This document shows positions 7,288 to 15,164 of a DNA stretch of 64,000 nt, in pieces; the first letter of the stretch is position 1, and each line of letters opens with the position of its first letter. The translations under genes and the position numbers were made by a program. The notes under the pieces are model-generated. The model saw only the letters and a program-made list of their open reading frames with translations, searched no databases and was not told the DNA's origin. Source of the stretch: Nonomuraea jiangxiensis (GTDB taxonomy: Bacteria > Actinomycetota > Actinomycetes > Streptosporangiales > Streptosporangiaceae); assembly GCF_900099965.1 (NCBI RefSeq), contig NZ_FNDJ01000038.1, positions 1-64,000 of the forward strand, written 5' to 3'.

Positions 7288-8111
7288 GGACCCTGACCGG
7301 GAAAGACCTGGCCGTCGCCATCAGGGCGCAGACCGAGGCCGAGGCGGCGGCGGGCCCGCAGCCACGGCTCGCCGTGGTGGTGGCCACCGCCGACGAGGCG
7401 AGCCTGTGGTACGTACGCTCGATCGCCAAGGCCGCGGCCGGCGTGGGCATCGCCTGCGACGTGGTCGACCTCGGCCCGCGAGCCGGCGCCGAGCAGATCG
7501 GCGAGACGCTGACCAGGCTCAGCGGCGACCCCCAGGTGCACGGCGTGATGCTGCAGACCCCGCTGCCCGAGGGCGCCTCGGCGCAGCGGCTGGCCGCGGC
7601 CATCGACCCGCGCAAGGACGTCGACGGCGCCAACCCGCTGTCGCTCGGCCGGCTGGCGGCCGGGCTGCCCGCGTTCCCGCCCGCGACGGCGGCGGCCGTG
7701 CTGGCGCTGCTCGACCACTACGAGGTGGAGCTGGCCGGCCGGCGGGCCGTGGTGGTCGGCCGCTCGACCGTGGTCGGCAAGCCGGTGGCGCACCTGCTAC
7801 TCGACCGGCACGCCACGGTCACCGTCTGCCACTCGCGCACCCGCGACCTGGCCTCGGTGACCGCCGGGGCCGAGGTGCTGGTCGCGGCGGTGGGCAGGGC
7901 GGGGCTGATCGGCGCCGAGCACGTGGCGCCGGGGGCCGTGGTGATCGACGTCGGCACCAATCCCACCGACGACGGCGGGCTGACCGGCGACGTCGACTTC
8001 GACGCGGTCGCGGGCGTGGCGGGGGCGCTCACCCCCGTGCCCGGCGGGGTCGGGCCGGTGACGACCGCGCTGCTGCTGCGCCACACCGCCAGGGCGGCGA
8101 ACCTTCCGTGA
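7284..8111 (+). CDS. folD: Methylene-THF dehydrogenase FolD, catalytic Lys replaced by Ile
   Basis: A 275-residue FolD homologue using NADP to oxidise 5,10-methylene-THF to methenyl-THF. Conserved segments present: VHGVMLQTPLPEG (Gln91), RKDVDG (112-115 region), GRSTVVGKPVAHLLL for NADP, CHSRT, VIDVGTNP and TPVPGGVGPVT. The bifunctional enzyme uses Tyr-V-x-x-Lys (Tyr50/Lys54 in E. coli, Lys56 in human MTHFD1) for the cyclohydrolase step. Here the motif reads YVRSIAK: Tyr43 is kept but the Lys position is Ile47 (codon ATC at 7422-7424). The PCTP motif is also altered to PPAT. Since the human Lys56 is known to be essential for cyclohydrolase activity, this protein is probably dehydrogenase only, with the upstream gene doing the hydrolysis. 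Start GTG 7284, GTGA overlap. Confidence 0.88.
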   Translation: MRTLTGKDLAVAIRAQTEAEAAAGPQPRLAVVVATADEASLWYVRSIAKAAAGVGIACDVVDLGPRAGAEQIGETLTRLSGDPQVHGVMLQTPLPEGASAQRLAAAIDPRKDVDGANPLSLGRLAAGLPAFPPATAAAVLALLDHYEVELAGRRAVVVGRSTVVGKPVAHLLLDRHATVTVCHSRTRDLASVTAGAEVLVAAVGRAGLIGAEHVAPGAVVIDVGTNPTDDGGLTGDVDFDAVAGVAGALTPVPGGVGPVTTALLLRHTARAANLP

Positions 8112-8243
8112 CCCGGTCGTATCGGCGGTTTCCGCGTCCGTCCCGGTGGCGACGGAGGCCGGGCCAGAACGGACCTGCCCGCGGCACCGCGCCGGGAGGC
8201 GTTCCGCTGGGGACGGGGTGTTCCCGGCTGGTGGAGGGTTGCG

Positions 8244-8954
8244 ATGGGTGACGTCCTGGTCGTGCAGAACAGCAAGAGCGGCGGTCCCGGTCGGCTGGGT
8301 GACTGGCTGGCGGCGGCCGGGCTGGAGCTGGACGTGGTGCTCGCCCACGACGGCGCGCCGCTGCCCGACCGGCTGGCGCACCGGGGCCTGATCATGCTGG
8401 GCGGCGGTTACCTGCCGAGCGAGGACGACCGGGCGCCGTGGTTGCGTGACGTACGGCGGTTGGCCGGGCAGGCGCTGGCGGACGGGGTGCCCTATTTCGG
8501 GATCTGCCTGGGCGGGCAGTTGCTGGCCGAGGTCGCCGGGGGCGAGGTGACCGGCGACGTGGGCGCGCCGGAGAACGGCAGCCTCCCGGTCACGATCCGG
8601 CCCGAGGCGGCCCGCGACCTGCTCTTCCGGGGCCTGCCCCGGGTGGTGCCGGCCGTCGAGCACCACAAGGACGCGATCACCAGGCTGCCCGCCGGGGCCG
8701 TCCACCTGGCGGAGACCGAGAAGTGCCCTTACCAGGCGTTCCGGGTGGGTGAGCGGGCGTGGGGCGTGCAGTTCCACCCCGAGGTGGGGCCGGAGCGGAT
8801 CCGCGGGTGGCGGGCCGACGGGTTCGATCCCGACGAGGTGTACGCGCGGGCGGTGGCCGACGAGCCGGTCTCGACGCCGATCTGGCGCGAGGTGGCCACC
8901 CGCTTCGCCAAGGTCGTCGCGGGCAGACCTCCCGGTTCCGCCCAGGGGTTTTAG
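8244..8954 (+). CDS. Class I glutamine amidotransferase-like protein
   Basis: A 236-residue stand-alone class I glutamine amidotransferase domain. The nucleophile elbow is GICLGGQLLAE (Cys near residue 92), and the His of the triad is in VQFHPEVG (near residue 176) with the Glu two residues on; LGGGYLPSEDD contributes the oxyanion region. Size and order fit the GMP-synthase-like glutamine amidotransferase group, often annotated as type 1 and acting on small amino-acid conjugates. No synthetase partner is adjacent. It is 132 bp downstream of folD on the same strand, and convergent with kmo, whose stop is 12 bp away. Confidence 0.85.
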   Translation: MGDVLVVQNSKSGGPGRLGDWLAAAGLELDVVLAHDGAPLPDRLAHRGLIMLGGGYLPSEDDRAPWLRDVRRLAGQALADGVPYFGICLGGQLLAEVAGGEVTGDVGAPENGSLPVTIRPEAARDLLFRGLPRVVPAVEHHKDAITRLPAGAVHLAETEKCPYQAFRVGERAWGVQFHPEVGPERIRGWRADGFDPDEVYARAVADEPVSTPIWREVATRFAKVVAGRPPGSAQGF

Positions 8955-8966
8955 CGCCTTGAGGCG

Positions 8967-10271
8967 TCAGTCGCGTGGGCGTGGCCGGCTCGCGCGGCGT
9001 AGCGCGTACAGGAGGGCGAGCAGTGCCGCGCCGGTGCCCGCCGTGGCCCGGCGCTGGCGGGCGACGCGGCGCTCGACCTCGGCGTACGGGGTGGTCGAGA
9101 AGGAGATCAGCTCGTAGCGGGAGACGTAGCCGGGCACCACCCGCTCCAGCGCGTGCTCGACGCGCTTGCCCGCCAGGAACATCCTGGAGCCGACCTTGTC
9201 CCGCATCTCCACGAAGTTGTCCAGCGCCAGCCGGGCGATCACGTCGGTGTCCGCCTTGCGGCGTTCGAACAGCTCCAGCGCCTTCGTGAAGTCGTCCTTG
9301 GCCTCGTTCAGGCAGCGGTCCAGCTCGACGCAGTCCTCGAAGCCGCAGTTGGCGCCCTGGCCGTAGAAGGGCACGATGGCGTGCGCGGCGTCGCCGACGA
9401 GCCCGACCGTGGCGGCCCCGGTGGTGACGTGCCAGGGCGAGCAGCGCATGGTGACCAGATGGCCGACCGGATTGTCGAGGTAGTCGGTGACCAGGTCGGG
9501 CATCAGGCCGAGCGCGTCCGGATAGTGCTCGGCGAAGTAGGTCCTGATCCGCTGCGGGCTGTCCAGCGCGGCCAGGCTCTCGTGCGGCCAGAAGAGGGTG
9601 CAGGTGAAGGAGCGGTCGGCGTTCGGCAGGGCGATCATCATGGAACGACCGCGCGGCCAGATGTGCAGCGCCGCCGGGTCCATGGCGAACCGGCCGTCCC
9701 GGGGCGGGATCGACAGCTCCTTGTAACCGTAGTCCAGGTAGTCCTGGCTGAAGCTCACCCCGGGCAGTTGCTGCAGCCGGGCCCTGACCGCGCTGTACGC
9801 GCCGTCTGCCCCGATCACCACCTGGGCGTCATGCACCCGCCCGCCCGCGAACTCCAGCCGCCCGGTGCGCTCGTCCAGCGCGGTGAGCCGGTGCCCGAAC
9901 CGGACCCGCACGCCGGGAAGCGCGGTGGCGGCGTCCAGCAACTCCTTGTTGAGCTCGGCGCGGCCGATGGAGTTGATCGCGTGGCGGCGGTCGGCGCTGT
10001 ACGGCTGGAAGGTCAGGGTGCCGTCGGGGGCGTGCATCATCCGGCCCGGCATGGGGAGCGCGGCCCGCAGCACCTTCGTGTCGAGGCCGAGACGGCGCAG
10101 GGCGTCGATGCCGCGCTCGGAGATGGCCAGGTTGATCGACCTGCCGCCATGGGGGCCCCGCTCCCGGGGGTCGGGGCGGCGTTCGTACAGGGTGACATGG
10201 TGGCCCCGGCGGGCCAGGAAGCAGGCGAGCAGGCAGCCGACCAGGCCGGCGCCGACGATCGTGACCTCCAC
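8967..10271 (-). CDS. kmo: Kynurenine 3-monooxygenase
   Basis: A 434-residue FAD-dependent hydroxylase converting L-kynurenine to 3-hydroxykynurenine with NADPH and O2. Present are the N-terminal FAD motif VTIVGAGLVGCLLACFLARRGH; the KMO-typical GGRSINLAISERGIDALRRLG; AINSIGRAELNKELLDAA; FAMDPAALHIWPRG; NADRSFTCTLFWPHES; and the second FAD motif VGLVGDAAHAIVPFYGQGANCGFEDC. A C-terminal hydrophobic segment (AALLALLYALR) followed by a basic tail matches the membrane-anchoring end of known KMO. It is 36 bp downstream of the formamidase-like gene, so the two form a short kynurenine operon. No kynureninase or dioxygenase is present in the window. Confidence 0.92.
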   Translation of the reverse strand: MEVTIVGAGLVGCLLACFLARRGHHVTLYERRPDPRERGPHGGRSINLAISERGIDALRRLGLDTKVLRAALPMPGRMMHAPDGTLTFQPYSADRRHAINSIGRAELNKELLDAATALPGVRVRFGHRLTALDERTGRLEFAGGRVHDAQVVIGADGAYSAVRARLQQLPGVSFSQDYLDYGYKELSIPPRDGRFAMDPAALHIWPRGRSMMIALPNADRSFTCTLFWPHESLAALDSPQRIRTYFAEHYPDALGLMPDLVTDYLDNPVGHLVTMRCSPWHVTTGAATVGLVGDAAHAIVPFYGQGANCGFEDCVELDRCLNEAKDDFTKALELFERRKADTDVIARLALDNFVEMRDKVGSRMFLAGKRVEHALERVVPGYVSRYELISFSTTPYAEVERRVARQRRATAGTGAALLALLYALRRASRPRPRD

Positions 10272-10307
10272 CCTTCCATTCGTACGGCGGGGTGGGGGCG
10301 AAGTCCA

Positions 10308-11732
10308 CTACCTCAGGGCGGTGGCGATGGCCTGGGCCGTGGCCTGCCAGATCGGGGTGGCGGGGGTGATGACGGCGAAGTGGTCACCCGGCATTTCCAG
10401 ATATTTCGCCTTATCACCGGCTTGCTGCGCCGCCCGCGCGTAACGGCGGCTGAAGTCGACCAGGTCCAGATCGTCGTCGGCGCCCTGAACGATGAGCTGC
10501 GGAGCCCCGAGCGGCACCCGAAGCAACGGCGACGCATCGGCGTAGACGCCGGGTTCCTGGGTGGAGCGGTGGCCGAGCGCGGCGGGGACGGCCCCGGAGC
10601 TGAGCCATCGGCGGTCACCCTCGACGAGATCGAGCACACCCGCCAACGACACGACCAACGCCACCCGCACCCCATCAGCCACCGCCCGCAACGCAAGCTG
10701 CGCCCCAGCCGAGTGCCCAACAACGGCGACCCGGCTCAGATCCAGAACAGAGCCCCCAACCACCGCGGCCGCCACGCCACCCGCTCCCCGGCCGCGACCC
10801 ACCTCCCGACCCTCAGCCGCACCACGACCAGCACCCTCTCCCCGGCCCGAGGCCGCACCACGACCAGCACCCCCTCCCAGGCCGGAAGCCGCATCTTGAC
10901 CGGCATCCTCTCCCCGGCCAAGGCCCGTAGCGCCGTCAGCATTCGCGTCCCGGACAGGGGGCACGGCGCTGCCGGTGGCCAGATCACGGGGAGTCAAGGG
11001 GCCGAGGGCGGGCGCATCTTGAGAGGTCCCGCTGGCCGAAGAAGGGTCGATGGTGGGCGTGTCCTGAGGGGTCAAGGGGTCGAGGGCGGGCGGGTCCGTA
11101 AAGGCCAAGGTGGCGAGGGTGGCCAGGCCGGTGGCCACGTCGGTGGTGGTCGCTTGCCAGCCGTGCAGGTCGGGGCGGCGGTATTCGAGGTTCCAGACCG
11201 CCAGGCCGCGGCCGAGCAGGTCGGCGCAGAGCGGCTCCATGATGTCGGCCGCCCAGATCGAGCGCCAGTAGCCGCCGTGGATCAGCGCCACGACGGGTGC
11301 GGGTGCCGCGCCCGCCGGCACGTACAGGTCGCCCCACTGCTCCGGCGACGGCCCGTACGCCACGCGCCTGGACGGGTGCCGCCTCCGGTGAACGGCGTGG
11401 CGGATGCCCCAGGCCACGCCGCTGACGCCGCGCCCGTGCAGGTGGGTCGCCCCCTCCCCGGCCGTCACCCCGTCGGCGCGCTCGATGTCCACCCAGATCA
11501 CCGGCCCGAGCGGCTGCCCGATGAGGTCGCGCGCCTCGGCGGACGGCCCGGGGAGCACGACCGCGCCGCCGGTGACCAGGGATCGCAGGTGGGCCATGTC
11601 GCGGGCGTGCACCAGCTCACCGCGTACGCCCAAGGCGGCGAACTCGCGCTCGGCCACCTCGGCCAGCAGCCCGGGATCGACGACAACGCCGGGACCGGCG
11701 ACCATGATGACCTCGCTCATGGCCCCCGACAT
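10308..11732 (-). CDS. Kynurenine-formamidase-like alpha/beta hydrolase with N-terminal domain and long low-complexity insert
   Basis: A 474-residue protein in three parts. Residues ~1-90 form an unassigned Rossmann-like domain (VIMVAGPGVVVDPGLLAEVAE..., VVLPGPSAEARDLIG), reminiscent of type II dehydroquinase. Residues ~130-474 form an alpha/beta hydrolase with the HGGYW oxyanion motif (152-156) typical of bacterial kynurenine formamidase, nucleophile GHSAG (Ser341), a candidate Asp near 419-421 and His451. Between them, residues ~211-328 are Pro/Thr/Ser then Gly/Ala/Arg-rich repeats (PALDPLTPQD, PALGPLTPRD; GAGRGAA units), more than 100 residues absent from ordinary formamidases. The gene precedes kmo in the same operon, so N-formylkynurenine hydrolysis is the best guess. 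Start 11732 or 11720. Confidence 0.78.
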   Translation of the reverse strand: MSGAMSEVIMVAGPGVVVDPGLLAEVAEREFAALGVRGELVHARDMAHLRSLVTGGAVVLPGPSAEARDLIGQPLGPVIWVDIERADGVTAGEGATHLHGRGVSGVAWGIRHAVHRRRHPSRRVAYGPSPEQWGDLYVPAGAAPAPVVALIHGGYWRSIWAADIMEPLCADLLGRGLAVWNLEYRRPDLHGWQATTTDVATGLATLATLAFTDPPALDPLTPQDTPTIDPSSASGTSQDAPALGPLTPRDLATGSAVPPVRDANADGATGLGRGEDAGQDAASGLGGGAGRGAASGRGEGAGRGAAEGREVGRGRGAGGVAAAVVGGSVLDLSRVAVVGHSAGAQLALRAVADGVRVALVVSLAGVLDLVEGDRRWLSSGAVPAALGHRSTQEPGVYADASPLLRVPLGAPQLIVQGADDDLDLVDFSRRYARAAQQAGDKAKYLEMPGDHFAVITPATPIWQATAQAIATALR

Positions 11733-11814
11733 TACAGAATCGCTTCCCGACGGGCTCTCGGAGCCGGTCCCCGGCGGCGGGCATCCTGGAAGGAAAGGGG
11801 CATACCTTAGCCGG

Positions 11815-12501
11815 GTGCATGTTGAACGACTTCACCCATGGCCCACCGGTGTCGCCGAGGCGGAGGCCATCCAGGATCGGCTCGTCGGACGCGTCGAGCT
11901 GACAGGACCCGTCACCTTCACGCTGGTGGCGGGCCTGGACGTGCATTACCACGGCGACGACTCGCTGACGGCCGCCGTGGTGGTGTTCGACGGTGGCACG
12001 CTGGAGCCGGTGGAGCAGGTGGTGGCGCACGGGCGGGCGGCGTTCCCGTACGTGCCTGGCCTGTTCGCCTTCCGCGAGCTGCCCGCGCTGGTGGAGGCGC
12101 TCGAACGGCTCACGGTGACGCCCGACCTGCTGGTCTGCGACGGGTACGGGCTGGCGCACCCGCGCGGGTTCGGCCTGGCCTGCCACCTCGGGGTGCTGAC
12201 CGGGCTGCCGGCGCTGGGGGTGGGCAAGACACCCTTCGTGGGCACGCATGAGACGCCCGGCCCGGAGCGCGGGGACTGGACACCGATCGTGCACGAGGGC
12301 GCCACGGTCGGACGAGCGCTGCGCACCCGACGCGACGTCAAGCCCGTGTACGTCTCCCAGGGCCACCGCATCTCCCTGGACACCGCCACGGCGCAGGTGC
12401 TGCGCCTGACCACCCGCTACCGCCTCCCCGACCCGATCCGCCACGCCGACCACCTGGCCAGACACCCGAACGCGACGGGCAGCCCTGAGGCTCGAATGTG
12501 A
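11815..12501 (+). CDS. nfi: Endonuclease V (deoxyribonuclease V)
   Basis: A 228-residue endonuclease V, which cuts near deaminated adenine (inosine) in DNA for repair. Catalytic and wedge residues are in place: Asp42 in LVAGLDVHYHGD, Tyr79-Pro in FPYVPGLFAFRELPAL with Glu88, Asp109 in LVCDGYGLAHPRGFGLACHLGVLTG, followed by the GVGKTPFVGTH Lys region. Offsets match Thermotoga EndoV (D43, Y80, E89, D110). The start is inferred as GTG 11815, with GGAAGGAAAGGGG upstream at a rather long spacing. The gene ends inside the first copy of a 30-bp duplication. Confidence 0.9.
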   Translation: MHVERLHPWPTGVAEAEAIQDRLVGRVELTGPVTFTLVAGLDVHYHGDDSLTAAVVVFDGGTLEPVEQVVAHGRAAFPYVPGLFAFRELPALVEALERLTVTPDLLVCDGYGLAHPRGFGLACHLGVLTGLPALGVGKTPFVGTHETPGPERGDWTPIVHEGATVGRALRTRRDVKPVYVSQGHRISLDTATAQVLRLTTRYRLPDPIRHADHLARHPNATGSPEARM

Positions 12502-12555
12502 CGGGACAAGGGTCGGCACGGTCAGACGTGACGGGACAAGGGTCAGCGCGGTCAC
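12498..12555. repeat. 30-bp tandem duplication at the nfi stop
   Basis: Two copies of a unit beginning GTGACGGGACAAGGGTC (12498-12527 and 12528-12555, the second slightly diverged), with a degenerate third start at 12556. The stop codon of nfi lies in the first copy, so the duplication did not alter the protein. Confidence 0.75.
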
Positions 12556-12580
12556 GTGTCGACGCGGTCAGCTCGGGGGG

Positions 12581-12952
12581 TCAGCGGCGCCAGGACCAGA
12601 CGAGGAGCCATACGCCGAGCCCGAAGATCGCCATCCCGAGCGGTACGTGCACGGCCACCGCGCCGGAGCCGCCGAGCGCGGACTGGACGAAGCCGAGCAG
12701 CAGCACCGCGACGCTGACCAGGGCGGGCCAGCCCGCACCGCGTCCGGGCCGCCACATCAGCACGGCGGCGACGACCTGCACCAGGCCGAGCACGTGCACC
12801 GCGAGCGCCCCGGTGCCGTGCAGCCCGGCTCCTCCCCCGCTCATCAGCTGTCCGGCCGTCACGGCCTGAACGAGCACGGACACCGTGTTGAGCGCGGTGA
12901 CGGCCTTGAACGCGGTCGTGTAACCGCTGCGCCCGGCGACCTGGCTTACCAC
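12581..12952 (-). CDS. Small four-helix membrane protein
   Basis: A 123-residue protein with about four membrane segments (FKAVTALNTVSVLVQAVTAG; LAVHVLGLVQVVAAVLMW; LVSVAVLLLGFVQSAL; VHVPLGMAIFGLGVWLLVW) and very short loops. I do not recognise a named family. The open frame extends further upstream, but GTG at 12952 has AAGGAG seven bases before it and begins directly before the first helix. It is monocistronic, with nfi convergent on its 3' side. Confidence 0.7.
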   Translation of the reverse strand: MVSQVAGRSGYTTAFKAVTALNTVSVLVQAVTAGQLMSGGGAGLHGTGALAVHVLGLVQVVAAVLMWRPGRGAGWPALVSVAVLLLGFVQSALGGSGAVAVHVPLGMAIFGLGVWLLVWSWRR

Positions 12953-13126
12953 TGGACATCTCCTTCGACCTCGGATGAAGGACTCCAGGATCTTGCCGGG
13001 ACCCGCGCACGGCATCCATCGGCCGTCGTCATCCCCGCTACCCCACGGGTCGTAAACCCGGCACCACCCGCGTAGTCCGTTGGGCGCACACCGAACCAGT
13101 GCGCGCCCAACGGAGCCCAGCCGGCC

Positions 13127-13418
13127 CGGCACCCGCGCCTCGGCACCGGTGCGCATCCAAGCGGCCCAACGTGATCCGGGAGCCGCGCCTCACGACTGGT
13201 GGACGCCGAAGCGCCCAGCTCGATCCGGGAGCTGTGCCTCACGGCCGGTGACCGCCGAAGCAGCCCAGCTCAACCCGGAAACCGCGCTTCAGGGCTGGTG
13301 GGCGCCGAAGCTCCCAGCTCGACCCGGGAGCGGTGCCTCACGGCCGATGACCGCCGAAGCGGCCAACTTGATCCGGGAGCCGCGCTTCAGGGCTGGTGGG
13401 CGCCGGAGTGGGCCAGGG
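13127..13418. repeat. Alternating ~49-bp tandem repeat array
   Basis: About five to six imperfect copies of a 49-50-bp unit, each beginning near GATCCGGGAGC and containing CGCCGAAG. Units at 13173, 13222, 13272, 13321 and 13370 are clearest; a weaker copy precedes them and traces reach 13084. Two versions alternate: one with TTCAGGGCTGGTGGGCGCC (13272 and 13370 units) and one with CTCACGGCCGRTGACCGCC (13222 and 13321 units), giving a ~98-bp higher-order period. The last unit contains the 3' end and stop codon of the reductase gene (stop 13387-13389). There is no conserved spacer pattern, so it is not a CRISPR array. Confidence 0.75.
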
Positions 13419-14127
13419 GTGGCAGGACGGCTTGGGCGTCGGCGCCGGAGAACCAGAGGCCGATCATGAACGCCGCCGTAGCCTCCAGCAGCACCGCCCG
13501 GTCGAGGCCGCCACCGTCCACCGGGGTGCAGCCGAGGTCGGTGACCAGCGTGCGGACGGCCACCAGGGCCGCCGGGTCGTCACCGCACAGCGGCACCGCC
13601 AGCGGACGGCCGTCGAACACCGGTGGGGTCATCCGCCACACGTCCACGTGGCACAGGTTGAACGCCTTCACCACATGACCTCCGGTGAGCTCGTGGATCA
13701 GGCCGGCGAGCGGGCGGGCGGGGTCGTACCCGCCGGGGCCCTCGGCGTTGCTCACGTCGATGACGGGCTTGCCGCGCATCGCCGCGCCGGCGGCCCGCAG
13801 CACGTCGGTCACCCCCGCCTGGCGAACGGCCACCATCACGACGTCCCCGAACTCGGCCGCCGCCGCCCAACTCCCGGCCCGCACAGCCCGCACGTCCGCC
13901 ACCTCACCCCGCACAGCGCCCCGCACCCGCACGTCCGCCACCTCACCCCGTATGGCGGAGCGGGGCGGATGTGTGGGCGTTGCTGTGGCGTGGGACGTCA
14001 TCCGTTCCGCCTGGGCGGTGCTTCTGGCCAGGTCGCGGCCGCTGATCAGCACCTCGTGGCCCGCTCTCGCCCACTGCGTGCCCAGCGCGTCCGCCATCCC
14101 GCCGGCGCCCAAGATCCCGATGCGCAT
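13387..14127 (-). CDS. NADPH-dependent F420-reductase-like NAD(P)-binding protein
   Basis: A 246-residue Rossmann protein of the NADP oxidoreductase/F420-dependent-NADP-reductase-like family: RIGILGAGGMADALGTQWARAGHEVLISGRD at the N-terminus, then GDVVMVAVRQAG, GKPVIDVSNAEGPGGYDP, HVVKAFNLCHVDVWRM and FDGRPLAVPLCGDDPAALVAVRTLVTDLGCTPVDGG. The first methionine of the longer open frame is unlikely; ATG 14127 has GGAGG six bases upstream. Residues ~45-75 are an insert made by a direct repeat (EVADVRV / EVADVRA; the same ~24-bp sequence twice around 13885-13955). The C-terminal codons lie in the tandem-repeat array. It diverges from the HxlR regulator. Confidence 0.82.
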   Translation of the reverse strand: MRIGILGAGGMADALGTQWARAGHEVLISGRDLARSTAQAERMTSHATATPTHPPRSAIRGEVADVRVRGAVRGEVADVRAVRAGSWAAAAEFGDVVMVAVRQAGVTDVLRAAGAAMRGKPVIDVSNAEGPGGYDPARPLAGLIHELTGGHVVKAFNLCHVDVWRMTPPVFDGRPLAVPLCGDDPAALVAVRTLVTDLGCTPVDGGGLDRAVLLEATAAFMIGLWFSGADAQAVLPPLAHSGAHQP

Positions 14128-14218
14128 CTGCGTCCTCCGTATTCGCACAGCTCGATTACTGTCATGGACAAGGTAGAAATCCCGTCGCACACCATTCGGT
14201 GCCTATCGGAGGCCCCCG

Positions 14219-14557
14219 TTGTTCCTCGCCGACTGCCAGGCCAGGCTCGCCTTCGACCTGATCTCCAACACCTGGAACGCGGTCGTCGTCTGGGCGCTCC
14301 GCCACGGCCCGCGCCGCCCAGGGCAGCTGCGTGCGGAGATCGGCGGCATCAGTCCCAAGGTGCTCACCGAGACGCTGCGCCGCCTGGAGTTCAACGGCCT
14401 GGTGACGCGCAGCACGTACGCGGAGGCGCCGCCCCGCGTCGAGTACGAGCTGACCGACCTGGGCCGCACCCTCCTGCACCCGATCGGCGTCTTCGGCGAG
14501 TGGGCCTTCGAGCACGCCGACGACGTGCTGGCCGCCCAGGACCGGCAGCAGATCTGA
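14219..14557 (+). CDS. HxlR-family transcriptional regulator
   Basis: A 112-residue winged helix-turn-helix protein of the HxlR (DUF24/MarR-like) family: ISNTWNAVVVWALRHGPRRPGQLRAEIGGISPKVLTETLRRLEFNGLVTRSTYAEAPPRVEYELTDLGRTLLHPI covers the whole domain. The start is TTG 14219, set by a GGAGG at 14208-14212 with 6-bp spacing; the protein is already short at its N-terminus, so no later start fits. The gene diverges from the F420-reductase-like gene across 91 bp and is the natural candidate to control it. Some HxlR proteins sense electrophiles through a Cys near the N-terminus; one Cys is present (ADCQAR). Confidence 0.88.
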   Translation: MFLADCQARLAFDLISNTWNAVVVWALRHGPRRPGQLRAEIGGISPKVLTETLRRLEFNGLVTRSTYAEAPPRVEYELTDLGRTLLHPIGVFGEWAFEHADDVLAAQDRQQI

Positions 14558-14570
14558 GCCACGGCACGGC

Positions 14571-14582
14571 CGCCGATCGGCG
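14571..14582. terminator. 12-bp palindrome after HxlR gene
   Basis: CGCCGATCGGCG is a perfect self-complementary sequence 14 bp after the HxlR stop, part of a GC-rich stretch before the AT-richer leader of the next gene. It may help termination; the stem is short. Confidence 0.3.
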
Positions 14583-14668
14583 AATCCTTTACAGCAACTG
14601 TGTGTTACGCATTGACTACTCTGGGTAGCTAGTCGTGGGTTGTTCTTTACCATTACCCAGGAGGTTTC

Positions 14669-14878
14669 ATGCGTTCCATCCCCCGTCGGATCGCCGCCGC
14701 CGCTGTCGTCGCCGGTGGTCTGACCCTGCTCACCGCCCCCGCCGCGCACGCCGTGCTGGACCCCATCGGCGTGGCCACCTGCCTGGCGAGCTCCGCGACC
14801 GAGGTCACCGCGCTGGTCGATCCGGCCAACCCGGGCGTGCCGGCCGAGGTGCCCGCCATGGGTTGCCTGCAGCCCTGA
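14669..14878 (+). CDS. Small secreted protein (69 aa)
   Basis: A 69-residue precursor with a strong GGAGG ribosome site eight bases before the ATG. Residues 1-28 form a Sec signal peptide (RSIPRRIAAAAVVAGGLTLL...APAAHA). The ~41-residue mature peptide (VLDPIGVATCLASSATEVTALVDPANPGVPAEVPAMGCLQP in part) has two Cys that could form one disulfide. I do not recognise a family; it lacks the chaplin pattern. It opens a run of small exported proteins. The preceding 110 bp is AT-richer than average, with TTGACT at 14610 that may belong to the promoter. Confidence 0.75.
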   Translation: MRSIPRRIAAAAVVAGGLTLLTAPAAHAVLDPIGVATCLASSATEVTALVDPANPGVPAEVPAMGCLQP

Positions 14879-15023
14879 TCCAGGGGCCCACACTCCCCGC
14901 ACCCCCCACCGGCAGACCTGACCCCCTCACCCCCGCCCGCGGGCGGCGTGGCCGCGCCGCCCGCCCCCCGGTTCACCCCCAGCGCAGCGAACGTCCCTCG
15001 AAGAGCAGCAGCAAGGAGTTTCG

Positions 15024-15164
15024 TTGAAGACTCGCGTTCTCACCGCCATCGCCGTTCTGGCGCTGGCCGGCCTGCCACCGATCATCCTCGACGGCCTCAC
15101 GAGCGAGCCGCCGCTCGTGGAGGTGGAAGCCTGGATCCAGCACGTCAACGTCCTGACGTCCTAG
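15024..15164 (+). CDS. Small exported or membrane peptide (46 aa)
   Basis: A 46-residue product beginning KTRVLTAIAVLALAGLPP (hydrophobic signal or anchor) and ending EVEAWIQHVNVLTS. The start is TTG 15024, with AGGAG five bases upstream. The TAG stop overlaps the candidate GTG start of the UPF0114 gene (TAGTG), which suggests translational coupling. It is too short for a standard gene call and has no family I recognise. The mature part after the hydrophobic segment is ~28 residues, acidic then amphipathic. Confidence 0.55.
   Translation: MKTRVLTAIAVLALAGLPPIILDGLTSEPPLVEVEAWIQHVNVLTS

Noticed and set aside
8954..8967. Short CGCC-TTGA-GGCG stem between the amidotransferase and kmo stops
   Set aside because: Only four base pairs; too weak to call a terminator.
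13084..13420. Tandem repeats considered as a CRISPR array
   Set aside because: Units are contiguous and imperfect with no unique spacers, and no cas gene is present.
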